From Defluviicoccus sp. bin129 (GTDB lineage Bacteria; Pseudomonadota; Alphaproteobacteria; MPNO01), in assembly GCA_002239065.1 (NCBI GenBank), contig MPNO01000007.1:1-64000 (forward strand): a stretch of DNA of 64,000 nt, read 5' to 3'. Both the position numbers and the translations under genes were made by a program. Positions 1 through 8,082 of the stretch are shown in pieces; position 1 is the stretch's first letter, and every line of letters starts with the position of its first letter. The notes under the pieces are model-generated. The model was not told where the DNA came from. It did no database searches and saw nothing but the letters and a program-made list of their open reading frames with translations.

Positions 1-1174
1 CTGAAGGGTCTGCGCAAGGACAAGTCGGCGGAGGCGGTCCTGCGGGTTCTTCTGTTGCATCTGGGCTGCGGGCACTCGCTGCGCGAGACGGTGGTTCGGG
101 CGCGCGAGGCGGGTCTGGCGGAGCTGTCGGATGTTGCGCTTCTGAAGCGGCTCCGCAAGTCGTCGGACTGGCTGCACGGGCTGTGCGTTGCGCTGTTCCG
201 CGAACGCGGCATGGCGCGGGCGGCGGGTTCGGGCTTGCGGGTTCGCGCGTTCGACGCGACCACGGTGCGCGAGCCGGGGCGCACGGGTTCGGTGTGGCGG
301 GTGCATTACAGCCTGTGCCTGTCCTCGCTGCGCTGCGATTTCTTCGAGGTCACGCCGACGCGCGGCGTGGGCAGCGCGGAATACCTGTCGCGGTTTCCGG
401 TCGGCGAGGGCGACCATATCCTGGCCGACCGGGGCTACGCGACGGCGGCGGGGCTTCGCCACGTGTCGGCGGCGGGCGGGCGCATCGCGGTGCGGGTGAA
501 CACCGGGGCGTTGCCGCTGCGGACCCTGGAGGGGGCGCCGTTCGACCTGCTGGCGGCGCTGTCCGGGCTGGACCGCGCCGGGGCGGTCGGATCGTGGCCG
601 GTGGCGGCGGGCGGGGTGCGCGGGCGCCTCTGCGCGGTGCGCAAGTCGACGCAGGCCGCCGCACGGGCGCGCAAGAGGGCGCGCCGCGAGGCGCGGCGCC
701 AGGGCAGCGTGGTCAGGCCCGCAACGCTCGCCTATGCCGACTTCGTCATCGTCTTCACCACCTTCCCGGAACACACCTTCAGCGCCCGCGAGGTTCTCGA
801 ATGGTACCGCCTGCGCTGGCAGGTCGAGCTGGTCTTCAAGCGCCTCAAGTCGCTCGCCCGGCTCGGCCACCTGCCCAAGCGCGACGACGACAGCGCCCGC
901 GCCTGGCTCTACGGAAAACTGCTCGTCGCATTGCTGGTCGACAAGCTGGTCGACCACGCCCGCGCCGTTTCCCCCTGGGGATACGAGCTGGCGCCGGCGC
1001 CGGCCGCATAGCCCGTGGCGCGAGTTCCGCTTCGTCCTCAACGAGGTCCAGAGCGCCATCGAGCCGCCCTTCGGCCTCGCCCGGACGATCGACGGCTGGA
1101 ACGACATCGCCAAAGCCCTCGCCGAACCTCCACGCCGCCGAAGACCTCAACGGGACATCTACAGCAATCTATAA
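1..1174 (+). pseudogene. IS4-family transposase, 5'-truncated by the window and frameshifted
   Basis: DDE transposase of an IS4-type insertion sequence. The frame is open from base 1, so the true start lies before the window. Visible are the first catalytic Asp in the context FDATTV (about base 250), DRGYA (about 430), and the IS4 signature Y-(2)-R-(3)-E-(6)-K in YRLRWQVELVFKRLK (about 800-850). The frame stops at 1009-1011, just after the GYELAPAPAA tail. The expected C-terminal segment, with EFRFVLNEVQSAIEPP and ending at 1174, continues in the next frame (+1). This implies one extra base near 990-1010 inside a GCC/GGC-rich stretch. IS4 elements normally carry one uninterrupted ORF, so this is probably an inactive copy, although a sequencing slip in the GC run is possible. 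The right terminal repeat should lie near 1175-1195; the left end is outside the window. Confidence 0.85.
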
Positions 1175-1204
1175 CAAGTTAGCGCTTATGGGACTTGATC
1201 CGGG

Positions 1205-1350
1205 GCCCAGCCGTGCGGAGCGCGGCGCAGTGGAGAAACCTCGTCCCCATGGGGCAGGGAGGTTTCTCCACTCCGCGCCTCCGGCGCTCCGGTCGAAATG
1301 ACGAGGGAGGTTTCTCCCCTTCGACAAGCTCAGGGCAGGCCACTCCGCGC
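1205..1350. repeat. Intergenic palindromic repeat, family 1 (two nested units)
   Basis: This stretch contains GTGGAGAAACCTC facing GAGGTTTCTCCAC, followed by the family's end arm GCTCCGGTCGAAATGACG. A second partial unit follows with the insert CCTTCGACAAGCTCAGGGCA. The same arms recur at 33.2-33.6 kb and 38.35-38.63 kb. It separates the insertion-sequence remnant from pyrB. Such units resemble dispersed REP/RPE-like elements of alphaproteobacteria. No gene is supported between 1175 and 1461. Confidence 0.8.
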
Positions 1351-1461
1351 TTCGTGCTCCGACATGTTGTGGGCGATCCGAATTCTCACACCACATCTTG
1401 GCGATTCGCCTTTCGCTCCCTACCTTTCGGGGCGCAAACCGATGGACCGCAACGGGTCGAG

Positions 1462-2469
1462 ATGCTCCGCCACGTCTTAACCGTACGCGACTTCACCCCG
1501 GGCTTTCTCGAATCCCTGTTCCAATCCGCCGCCGCTTCCAAACGCCAGCACGCCGGCAGGGGCCGGGGCGCGCGGGTGCGCTGGTCGCCGCACTGGAACG
1601 CGCTGCGCGACCACGTGATGGTCTCGCTGTTCTACGAGGCCTCGACCCGCACGAGGCATTCCTTCGAGGCGGCGATGGCCAGGCTCGGCGGCAAGGTCAT
1701 CACCACCGAGAACGCGGCCGAGTTCTCGTCGGCGATCAAGGGCGAATCGCTGGAAGACACGATCCGCATCGAGAGCGGCTATGGCGACGTGATCGTGCTG
1801 CGCCACAAGGAGAAGGGGGCGGCGGCGCGGGCCGCTTCGGTGAGCGACGTGCCGGTGATCAACGCCGGCGACGGCGACGGCGAGCACCCGACCCAGGCGC
1901 TGCTCGACCTGTTCACCATCGCCGAGCGGTTCCCCGGCCGGCGCGACCTCCGCGTCACCTTCGTGGGCGATCTGCTCAAGGGGCGGACGGTGCATTCGCT
2001 GGCCTGGCTGGCGGCGATGCTGGAAGGCACCTCGTCGGGGTTCGCCGGGGCGGTCAACTTCGTCGCGCCCGACGTCATGCAGATCCCCCGGCCGGTCGAG
2101 GGGCTGGTACGCGATTGCGGGCTGCCCGTTGCCATGCACGACGCGCTGACGCCGGCGCTGGTCGCCGGGTCGGACGTGATCTACATGACCCGCACCCAGA
2201 GCGAGCGCCACGCGGTCGCTCCCGGCGGCGATTCATACGCGCTCACCGAGAAGCTCGCCGCCTCGCTCGGCCCGGATGCCGTCGTGCTGCACCCCCTGCC
2301 GCGCAACCGGGAGCTGCCCGAGGCGATCGACCGCCTGCCCCAGGCGCGCTACTTCGAGCAGGCGCGGAACGGGCTGTTCGTCCGCATGGCGATCCTGCTC
2401 TGGGTGTTCGGCGTGCTCGAGCCGATCGTCGCCCCGGGACCGCGCAACCGGGAGCGCGCCTTTGCCTGA
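1462..2469 (+). CDS. pyrB: Aspartate carbamoyltransferase catalytic chain
   Basis: This enzyme condenses carbamoyl phosphate with aspartate, the committed step of pyrimidine synthesis, in the cytosol. The 335-residue product has the carbamoyl-phosphate motif STRTR at residues 61-65 (within FYEASTRTRHSFE), the loop lysine in AIKGES (about 93), HPTQ at 142-145, and HPLPR near residue 280. The aspartate-type HPTQ/HPLPR signature favours PyrB over ornithine transcarbamylase. The frame is open further upstream to 1195, but that extension encodes repeat DNA, so ATG 1462 is preferred; its length also fits the family. A pyrD homologue follows after 21 bp, supporting a pyrimidine role. No pyrC or regulatory chain pyrI is visible next to it. 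Confidence 0.9.
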   Translation: MLRHVLTVRDFTPGFLESLFQSAAASKRQHAGRGRGARVRWSPHWNALRDHVMVSLFYEASTRTRHSFEAAMARLGGKVITTENAAEFSSAIKGESLEDTIRIESGYGDVIVLRHKEKGAAARAASVSDVPVINAGDGDGEHPTQALLDLFTIAERFPGRRDLRVTFVGDLLKGRTVHSLAWLAAMLEGTSSGFAGAVNFVAPDVMQIPRPVEGLVRDCGLPVAMHDALTPALVAGSDVIYMTRTQSERHAVAPGGDSYALTEKLAASLGPDAVVLHPLPRNRELPEAIDRLPQARYFEQARNGLFVRMAILLWVFGVLEPIVAPGPRNRERAFA

Positions 2470-2490
2470 GGTCCCGCAGGAGGGTCCGCC

Positions 2491-3360
2491 GTGGACGAGC
2501 TGAAATTCATGAACGCGGCCGGGATGTGCAAGACGCTCGACGATGTCGAGCGGTTCCGCGCCGCGCCGGTCACCGAAATCAATCTCGGCTCGGTCACGGC
2601 GCTGCCGCGCGCGGGCAATTCCGGCACCACGTTCTGGATCGACGATGCGAGCGGCGCCTCGCTCAACGCGCTCGGCCTGCCCAATGCCGGGCTCGCCTGG
2701 TACCGCGCGCGGATGCAGGGGATCGCCGAGCGGGTGCACGCCTCCGGCAAGCGGCTCCGGGTCAGCGTCGCCGGGTTTTCGGTCGACGATTACCGCGACC
2801 TGGTCGCCGGGCTCGGCGCGTTCGACATCGACTGCCTGGAGATCAATCTGAGCTGCCCCAATGTGTGGGACGGGGTCGACCAGAAGCCGGTCTTCGCGCT
2901 CGACCCCGAGCTGACGGAGACCATCTGCCGGATCGCCGGCGAGATCGCGCCGGCGCGTATCGCGCTCGCGGTCAAGCTCGCGCCGTCCGACCCGCTGCTG
3001 CTCAAGCGCCTCGCCGGGATCGTCGCCGCGAACCGGCGCATCTCCGAGGTGGTCGCGGTCAACACGCTGCCCAACGCCTTCGCCTATGAGGGCGGGCGCC
3101 AGGCGATGGGCGGCAACGGGCTCGCGGGTCTCGGCGGGCGCCCCCTGAAGCCGGTCGCGCTCGGCCATGTGGTGCAGCTTCGCGCCCTCCTGCCGCCCCG
3201 CGTCTCGGTGGTCGGGGTGGGCGGGGTGTTCGACGGCCGGGACGCGATCGACTACGTCGCCGCCGGCGCCGCCGGGGTCCAGGTCGGCACCGCCTGCTAC
3301 GCCTACGGCGCCGGCGTGTTCCAGGACATCGCGGCCGGCTTCCTCGACGCCGCGGCGTAG
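2491..3360 (+). CDS. pyrD: Dihydroorotate dehydrogenase, class 1-like
   Basis: This FMN enzyme oxidises dihydroorotate to orotate. The 289-residue product starts at GTG 2491, with AGGAGG at about 2478-2483 in front of it. The active-site loop NLSCPN lies at residues 119-124, so the base is Cys122, which marks soluble class 1 enzymes; class 2 membrane enzymes use Ser. VKLAPS, VAVNT and the phosphate-binding VVGVGGVFDGRDA followed by GAAGVQVGTA are present as in class 1 barrels. There is no N-terminal membrane segment. Its position 21 bp after pyrB suggests cotranscription. Many alphaproteobacteria carry class 2 PyrD, so the class 1 form may be a replacement or a second copy. Electron acceptor (fumarate or a PyrK-type partner) cannot be told from here. 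Confidence 0.85.
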   Translation: MDELKFMNAAGMCKTLDDVERFRAAPVTEINLGSVTALPRAGNSGTTFWIDDASGASLNALGLPNAGLAWYRARMQGIAERVHASGKRLRVSVAGFSVDDYRDLVAGLGAFDIDCLEINLSCPNVWDGVDQKPVFALDPELTETICRIAGEIAPARIALAVKLAPSDPLLLKRLAGIVAANRRISEVVAVNTLPNAFAYEGGRQAMGGNGLAGLGGRPLKPVALGHVVQLRALLPPRVSVVGVGGVFDGRDAIDYVAAGAAGVQVGTACYAYGAGVFQDIAAGFLDAAA

Positions 3361-3377
3361 GGGTCCTTCGATCCCGC

Positions 3378-3428
3378 AAAAAAAGGGCCGACCGACCGCC
3401 GCACGACTGGCAGCGGGGCCGGACGGCC
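3378..3428 (-). terminator. Rho-independent terminator of amt
   Basis: Read on the minus strand, GGCCGTCCGGCC (3428-3417) pairs with GGTCGGTCGGCC (3397-3386) with one mismatch and one G-U pair, and is followed by seven T residues (3384-3378). It lies just downstream of the amt stop codon and between the convergent pyrD and amt genes. Confidence 0.85.
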
Positions 3429-3446
3429 GAGTACCCGCGGGAACTG

Positions 3447-4802
3447 TCAGATCGATCGCGAGCCCTGTCCGAACTCCGCATAGGCCTCGATCCCGAGCTC
3501 GACCTGGTCGAGCCCGAGGCTTTCCGCCTCCCCGTCGACGCGCAGCCCGATCGTGGCGCGGATGAGGAACCAGACGATGCCGGACGCGATCATCACGAAG
3601 GCGCCGACGGCGACCACGCCCGTGAGCTGAACCAGGAAGTCGCCCGCGCCGAAGATGCCGACGGCGAGCGTGCCCCAGATCCCGGCCACCAGATGGGCCG
3701 GTATCGCACCCACGACGTCGTCGATCTTCAGCCTGTCGAGCAGCGGCACCGCGAACACCACCAGCACGCCGCCGATCCCGCCGACCGCGATCGCCAGAAG
3801 ATGGTTCTGCAAGTCGGGGCCGGCGGTGATCGCCACCAGCCCGCCGATCGCGCCGTTCAGGGTGATCGTGAGGTCGATCTTCTTGTAAAGGATCTGGGTC
3901 AGCGCCATCGCGGCGACGACGCCGGCGGCCGCGGCGAGGTTGGTGTTGACGAAGACGATCGACATCGCCGCGGCGTCGAGCGCCGAGCCGAGGGCGAGCT
4001 GCGAGCCGCCGTTGAAGCCGAACCAGCCGAGCCACAGCACGAAGGTGCCGAGCGTCGCCAGCGGGATGTTGGCGCCCGGCATCGGGTTGACCCGCCCGTC
4101 CGGCCCGTACTTGCCCTTGCGCGCGCCGAGGATCAGCGCGCCGGCGAGCGCCGCCCAGCCGCCCGTCGAATGAACGATGGTCGAACCGGCGAAATCGGAG
4201 AAGCCCATCTCGGAGAGCCAGCCCGAACCCCAGGTCCAGGCGCCGATGACGGGGTAGATCACCGCGGTCAGCAGGACCACGAAGAGCATGAAGGGCCACA
4301 CCCGGATTCTTTCGGCGAGCGCGCCGGAGACGATCGAAGCGGCGGTCGCGACGAACACCATCTGGAAAAACCAGTCGGACATCGAGGAGTAGCCGGTCCC
4401 GGCCTTCATCAGCGCGGCCAGCGCGGCGTCCTTGCCCGCGTCGTCGGCGTTGATCAGCGCGAGTTCGAGATCGCTCGGGTTGTAGAGCAGGGCGAGCGAG
4501 CCGACGATCCCGCCATCCACCCCGGTGTACATCAGGTCGTAGCCGATCAGGTAGAACGTCAGCCCGGCGATCGAGTACAGCGCGATGTTCTTGAGGCAGA
4601 TCGCGGCGGTGTTCTTGGCGCGCACCAGCCCCGACTCCAGCATCGCGAAGCCGGCCGCCATGAACATCACCAGCGCGCCGCAGACCAGGAACGAAAAGCT
4701 GTTGAACACATAGGCCGCCTCGGCCGACACCGCCGCCCGGGCCGGCGAGGCCAGCGCCGCGACCGCCAGAGCAGCGGCGACCGTTACGGCAAATTTCTTC
4801 AT
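3447..4802 (-). CDS. amt: Ammonium transporter, Amt/MEP family
   Basis: Inner-membrane ammonium channel of 451 residues. An N-terminal signal-like segment (MKKFAVTV to about residue 23, ending SPARA) precedes eleven or so hydrophobic helices, as in AmtB. Conserved pore features are visible: FMAAGFAMLESG in the first helix, the D-x7-H motif DFAGSTIVHSTGG, and a second pore histidine region AHLVAGIWG. The C-terminal tail ends in QVELGIEAYAEF, the cytosolic region that contacts PII proteins in this family. No glnK/glnB gene adjoins it, which is unusual because amtB commonly follows glnK. It is divergent from a LysR regulator across 143 bp and ends in a strong terminator. Confidence 0.93.
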   Translation of the reverse strand: MKKFAVTVAAALAVAALASPARAAVSAEAAYVFNSFSFLVCGALVMFMAAGFAMLESGLVRAKNTAAICLKNIALYSIAGLTFYLIGYDLMYTGVDGGIVGSLALLYNPSDLELALINADDAGKDAALAALMKAGTGYSSMSDWFFQMVFVATAASIVSGALAERIRVWPFMLFVVLLTAVIYPVIGAWTWGSGWLSEMGFSDFAGSTIVHSTGGWAALAGALILGARKGKYGPDGRVNPMPGANIPLATLGTFVLWLGWFGFNGGSQLALGSALDAAAMSIVFVNTNLAAAAGVVAAMALTQILYKKIDLTITLNGAIGGLVAITAGPDLQNHLLAIAVGGIGGVLVVFAVPLLDRLKIDDVVGAIPAHLVAGIWGTLAVGIFGAGDFLVQLTGVVAVGAFVMIASGIVWFLIRATIGLRVDGEAESLGLDQVELGIEAYAEFGQGSRSI

Positions 4803-4945
4803 CCCGGTTCTCCGGCTGGAGGGCGTGGGCGTCGCGCTCGTCGGTGCGCGGGCCGGCGGTGCAATCTAGCTTTGCCCACTGTCGCGATCTGCTGTTACTT
4901 TCTCATCGGACCGATGCAAAATTTCGAACGATCGGGGATACGCCG
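4803..4945. promoter_or_regulatory. Divergent amt/lysR promoter region with a small dyad
   Basis: This 143-bp gap must carry the promoters of both amt and the LysR gene. It is clearly more AT-rich around 4880-4935 than its surroundings. A short dyad GCAA-N7-TTGC at 4861-4875 could be a LysR-type half-site pair, but I see no perfect T-N11-A palindrome that would settle it. Confidence 0.35.
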
Positions 4946-5854
4946 ATGAGACACCTCGCGCCCCTGCACTATGTCGAGGAGGTCGCCAAAGCGGGCTCGA
5001 TCCGCCGCGCCGCCGACGTGCTGTCGATCACCGCCTCGGCGCTCAACCGGCGCATCCTGTCGCTGGAGGACGAGCTCGGGGTGCCGATCTTCGAACGCCT
5101 GCCGCGCGGCGTGCGGCTGAATACGGCCGGCGAGCTCCTGCTGCACCATATCCGCAACCAGATGTCCGACATGGCGCGGGTGCGCTCGCAGATCGCCGAT
5201 CTTTCCGGGGTGCGGCGGGGCCATGTCGCGATCGCCTGCGCCCAGGCCCTGATGCCCCATTTCCTGCCGCGCGAGATCGAGGCCTATCGCGGCGAGCATC
5301 CGGCGGTCACCTTCAACGCCCTGGTGCACGACCGCGAATCGGCGGAACGGGCGCTGTCGGAATACGCCGCCGACATCGCGCTGATCTTCGAACCGCCCCG
5401 CCTCGGCGATTTCCAGACCCTCACGACGATCCGCCAGCCGGTCCATTGCGTGATGGCGCGGGACCACCCGCTGGCCGGCCGCGAGACGGTCCGGCTCGGC
5501 GAATGCCTCAACTACCCGCTCGCCCTTCCCGCCGCGCCCGACGGGCTGCGCTTCCTGCTGGAGAGCGTCGCGTCGACTTCCGGCGCCCAGCTCGCCCCCG
5601 CGGTCGAGTCCGACAGCTACGAATTCCTGCTCAACCACGCCGCCTCGGGGGGCATGGTCTCGTTCCAGATCCCGGTCGGCATCCCGCAGGCATGCGCCAG
5701 GCCCGACCTCGCGAGCCCGCCGGTCGACCCGCGCGACATGCCGCCCGGCCTGCTCTTCATGGGACAGCTGCGCGGCCGCGTCCTGCCGGTCGCCGCCGCC
5801 CGCTTCGCCGACCGCCTCGCCGCCACCTTCGCCAGCGAGTTCGACGCCGATTGA
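4946..5854 (+). CDS. LysR-family transcriptional regulator
   Basis: A 302-residue regulator. Residues 1-60 form the winged helix-turn-helix (LHYVEEVAKAGSIRRAADVL, then SALNRRILSLEDELG and FERLPRGVRLN), the usual LysR N-terminus. The rest is a periplasmic-binding-protein-like effector domain, starting around RRGHVAIACAQ. ATG 4946 is chosen because it gives the normal LysR N-terminus; the open frame reaches 4844 but adds no domain. It precedes the catabolic operon at 5978-14873 on the same strand and is divergent from amt. Either could be its target. The operon is the more likely one, because LysR regulators of aromatic or acid catabolism usually sit beside their structural genes. The effector is unknown. 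Confidence 0.9.
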   Translation: MRHLAPLHYVEEVAKAGSIRRAADVLSITASALNRRILSLEDELGVPIFERLPRGVRLNTAGELLLHHIRNQMSDMARVRSQIADLSGVRRGHVAIACAQALMPHFLPREIEAYRGEHPAVTFNALVHDRESAERALSEYAADIALIFEPPRLGDFQTLTTIRQPVHCVMARDHPLAGRETVRLGECLNYPLALPAAPDGLRFLLESVASTSGAQLAPAVESDSYEFLLNHAASGGMVSFQIPVGIPQACARPDLASPPVDPRDMPPGLLFMGQLRGRVLPVAAARFADRLAATFASEFDAD

Positions 5855-5860
5855 GCCGTT

Positions 5861-5913
5861 CTTCGATACGCGGCGCAGCCCGTCCCGGGCGAAGCCGGGG
5901 GGCCGTGTCGAAG
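5861..5913. repeat. Short palindromic intergenic element (family 3)
   Basis: CTTCGATACG at 5861-5870 pairs with CGTGTCGAAG at 5904-5913 with one mismatch, enclosing CCCGTCCCGGGCGAAGCCGG, which can form an inner stem. It resembles dispersed GC-rich palindromes of alphaproteobacteria. It could also act as a bidirectional hairpin between the LysR gene and the operon. Confidence 0.55.
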
Positions 5914-5977
5914 GACGGGCGGCGGTTCCGCCGGCCCGCCATTTGCTCTAGATAGACGCCAGCTTCGGGAGGTGGCG

Positions 5978-7204
5978 ATGAACCAGGACAGAGGGCCGCT
6001 GGCGGGGGTGAGGGTGGTCGACCTGACCCGCGTGCTCGCCGGGCCCTATTGCACGCAGATCCTCGGCGATCTGGGCGCCGACGTGATCAAGATCGAACGC
6101 CCCGGCGCGGGCGACGACACGCGCAGATTCGCGCCGCCCTTCCTCAAGGACGCGGACGGCAACGACACCGCCGAAAGCGCCTATTTCATGAGCGCCAACC
6201 GCAACAAGCGCTCGCTGGCGCTGGACGTCTCGAAGCCCGAGGGGCAGGCGATCGTGCGCCGGCTGGCCGCCGGGGCGGACGCGCTGGTCGAGAACTTCAA
6301 GACCGGCAATCTCGCGCGCTACGGTCTCGGCTACGAAGACCTCCGGGAGGCCAACCCGCGGCTGGTCTATTGCTCGATCACCGGGTTCGGGCAGACCGGC
6401 CCCTATGCCGAGCGGCCGGGCTACGATTTCCTGGTCCAGGCGATGGGCGGGATCATGTCGATCACCGGCGAGCCCGACGGCGAGCCGCAGAAGGTGGGCG
6501 TGCCGATCGCCGACATCATGTCCGGCATGTTCGCCGCCGTCGCGGTCAACGCCGCGCTGCGCCACGCCGCGCTGACCGGCGAGGGCCAGTACATCGATAT
6601 CGGCATGCTCGACACCCAGGTCGCCTGGCTGGTCAATGCCGGCATGAACTACCTCTATTCGGGCGATCTCGGCCGTCTCGGCAACGCGCATCCCAATATC
6701 GTGCCCTACCAGGTCTTCGCCACCGCCGATGGCTACATCGTGGTGGCGATCGGCAATGACGGGCAGTTCCGCCGGTTCTGCGGCATGGTCGGGCGGGAGG
6801 ACCTCGCCGGCGACGCGCGCTTCGCCACCAACGACGCCAGGGTGCGCAACCGCGAGGCGTGCATCGGGGCGCTGCGCCCGGTCTTCGCCGCGCGGTCGAG
6901 CGCGGACTGGCTGGCGGCGCTGGAGGCGGCGGGGATCGGCTGCGGGCCGATCAACCGGCTCGACCAGGTGTTCGAGGATCCCCATGTGAACGCGCGCGGC
7001 ATGGTGGCCGAAATGCCGCACAAGGCGGCGGGCGGCGCGCCGGCCAGGCTGATCGCGAGCCCGCTCCGGCTGTCGGCCACGCCGGCCGGGATCCGCCTGC
7101 CGCCGCCGCTGCTCGGCGAGCACAGCGAAGAGGTGCTGAGCGAGCTGCTCGGCTGCGACGAGGCCGAGATCGCGGAGCTGCGCGCCGCCGGCGTCGTCGG
7201 CTAG
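5978..7204 (+). CDS. CaiB/BaiF family III CoA-transferase
   Basis: Transfers CoA between carboxylic acids through an aspartyl-CoA intermediate. The 408-residue product opens with the family hallmark RVVDLTRVLAGPYCTQILGD and contains ADVIKIERPGAGDDTR, YCSITGFGQTGPY and the catalytic Asp179 in VGVPIADI. ATG 5978 is chosen over GTG 5972 because the latter overlaps the GGGAGG ribosome site at 5967-5972. It is the first gene of the operon that ends with gentisate dioxygenase; the next gene begins 52 bp later. In such settings these enzymes activate a carboxylic acid for CoA-linked degradation. Substrate not determinable by sequence reading. Confidence 0.9.
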   Translation: MNQDRGPLAGVRVVDLTRVLAGPYCTQILGDLGADVIKIERPGAGDDTRRFAPPFLKDADGNDTAESAYFMSANRNKRSLALDVSKPEGQAIVRRLAAGADALVENFKTGNLARYGLGYEDLREANPRLVYCSITGFGQTGPYAERPGYDFLVQAMGGIMSITGEPDGEPQKVGVPIADIMSGMFAAVAVNAALRHAALTGEGQYIDIGMLDTQVAWLVNAGMNYLYSGDLGRLGNAHPNIVPYQVFATADGYIVVAIGNDGQFRRFCGMVGREDLAGDARFATNDARVRNREACIGALRPVFAARSSADWLAALEAAGIGCGPINRLDQVFEDPHVNARGMVAEMPHKAAGGAPARLIASPLRLSATPAGIRLPPPLLGEHSEEVLSELLGCDEAEIAELRAAGVVG

Positions 7205-7256
7205 CGCCCGCCCGGCTGTTGCGCGATAGTCGCTTGCGCCACAAGGAGAGGGACGG

Positions 7257-8072
7257 ATGACCGAGATCGGGCATATCGACTACGACGAAATCGAGGTCGA
7301 CAAGAGCGCGACCTATCACAGCCTCAAGGACCGCGTGGTGATCGTCACCGGCGGCGGCCAGGGCATCGGCCGGGGCTACGCCCATTACTTCGCCGCCCAG
7401 GGCGCGATTCCGGTCATCGCCGAGCTCGACGGCGAGGCGGGCGAGCGGGTCGCCGACGAGGTGCGCGCCAAGCAGGGCAGGGCGCTCGCCGTCCAGACCG
7501 ACGTCGCCGATCTCGACTCGGCCACCAACATGGCGGAGAAGACGCTGGCCGAGTACGGCCGCATCGACTGCCTGATCAACAATGCCGCGGTGTTCTCGCG
7601 GATCACCATGGCGCCGTTCTGGGAGCTGCCGGTGGACGAGTGGAAGAGCGCGGTCGACGTCAACGTCACCGGCTCGTTCTTCTGCGCCCGTGCCGTGGTG
7701 CCGGCCATGCAGGAGGCGAAGTGGGGGCGCATCGTCAACGTGTCCTCGGCGACCTTCGTGATGGGGCTGCCCAACTACCTGCACTACATCACCACCAAAT
7801 CGGCGGTGGTCGGCATGACCCGCTCCATGGCGCGCGAGCTCGGGCCGTGGAACATCACCGTCAACACCTTCTGGCCCGGCGTCATGCAGACCGAAGTCGA
7901 GCGCCCGTCGGTGCCGCGCGAGCGGTTCAAGGAATACACCGAGCGCCAGTCGATCAAGCGCCAGGGGACGATCCACGACCTCGCCAAGGCGATGCTGTTC
8001 CTGTGCTCCGAGGAGGCGAGCTACATCTCCGGCCAGAACCTGCAGCCCGACGGCGGGCTCACCTTCCTCTAG
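7257..8072 (+). CDS. Short-chain dehydrogenase/reductase
   Basis: An NAD(P)-dependent oxidoreductase of 271 residues. After a 27-residue extension, the nucleotide motif TGGGQGIG lies at about 32-39. NNAAV, the catalytic serine region VNVSSATF and YITTK (Tyr-x3-Lys) are all present, and the C-terminus ISGQNLQPDGGLTFL is typical. ATG 7257 follows AAGGAGAGGG. It lies between the CoA-transferase and an amidohydrolase in one operon, so it probably oxidises a hydroxyl or reduces a carbonyl of the same pathway. Confidence 0.9.
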   Translation: MTEIGHIDYDEIEVDKSATYHSLKDRVVIVTGGGQGIGRGYAHYFAAQGAIPVIAELDGEAGERVADEVRAKQGRALAVQTDVADLDSATNMAEKTLAEYGRIDCLINNAAVFSRITMAPFWELPVDEWKSAVDVNVTGSFFCARAVVPAMQEAKWGRIVNVSSATFVMGLPNYLHYITTKSAVVGMTRSMARELGPWNITVNTFWPGVMQTEVERPSVPRERFKEYTERQSIKRQGTIHDLAKAMLFLCSEEASYISGQNLQPDGGLTFL

Positions 8073-8082
8073 GGCGCGGCCG

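Noticed and set aside
1195-1461. N-terminal extension of PyrB
   Set aside because: The extension translates intergenic repeat DNA and adds 89 residues not expected in the family.
2233-4299. A 688-codon minus-strand open frame
   Set aside because: Spans pyrB, pyrD and amt in a wrong frame or strand; no domain sequence.
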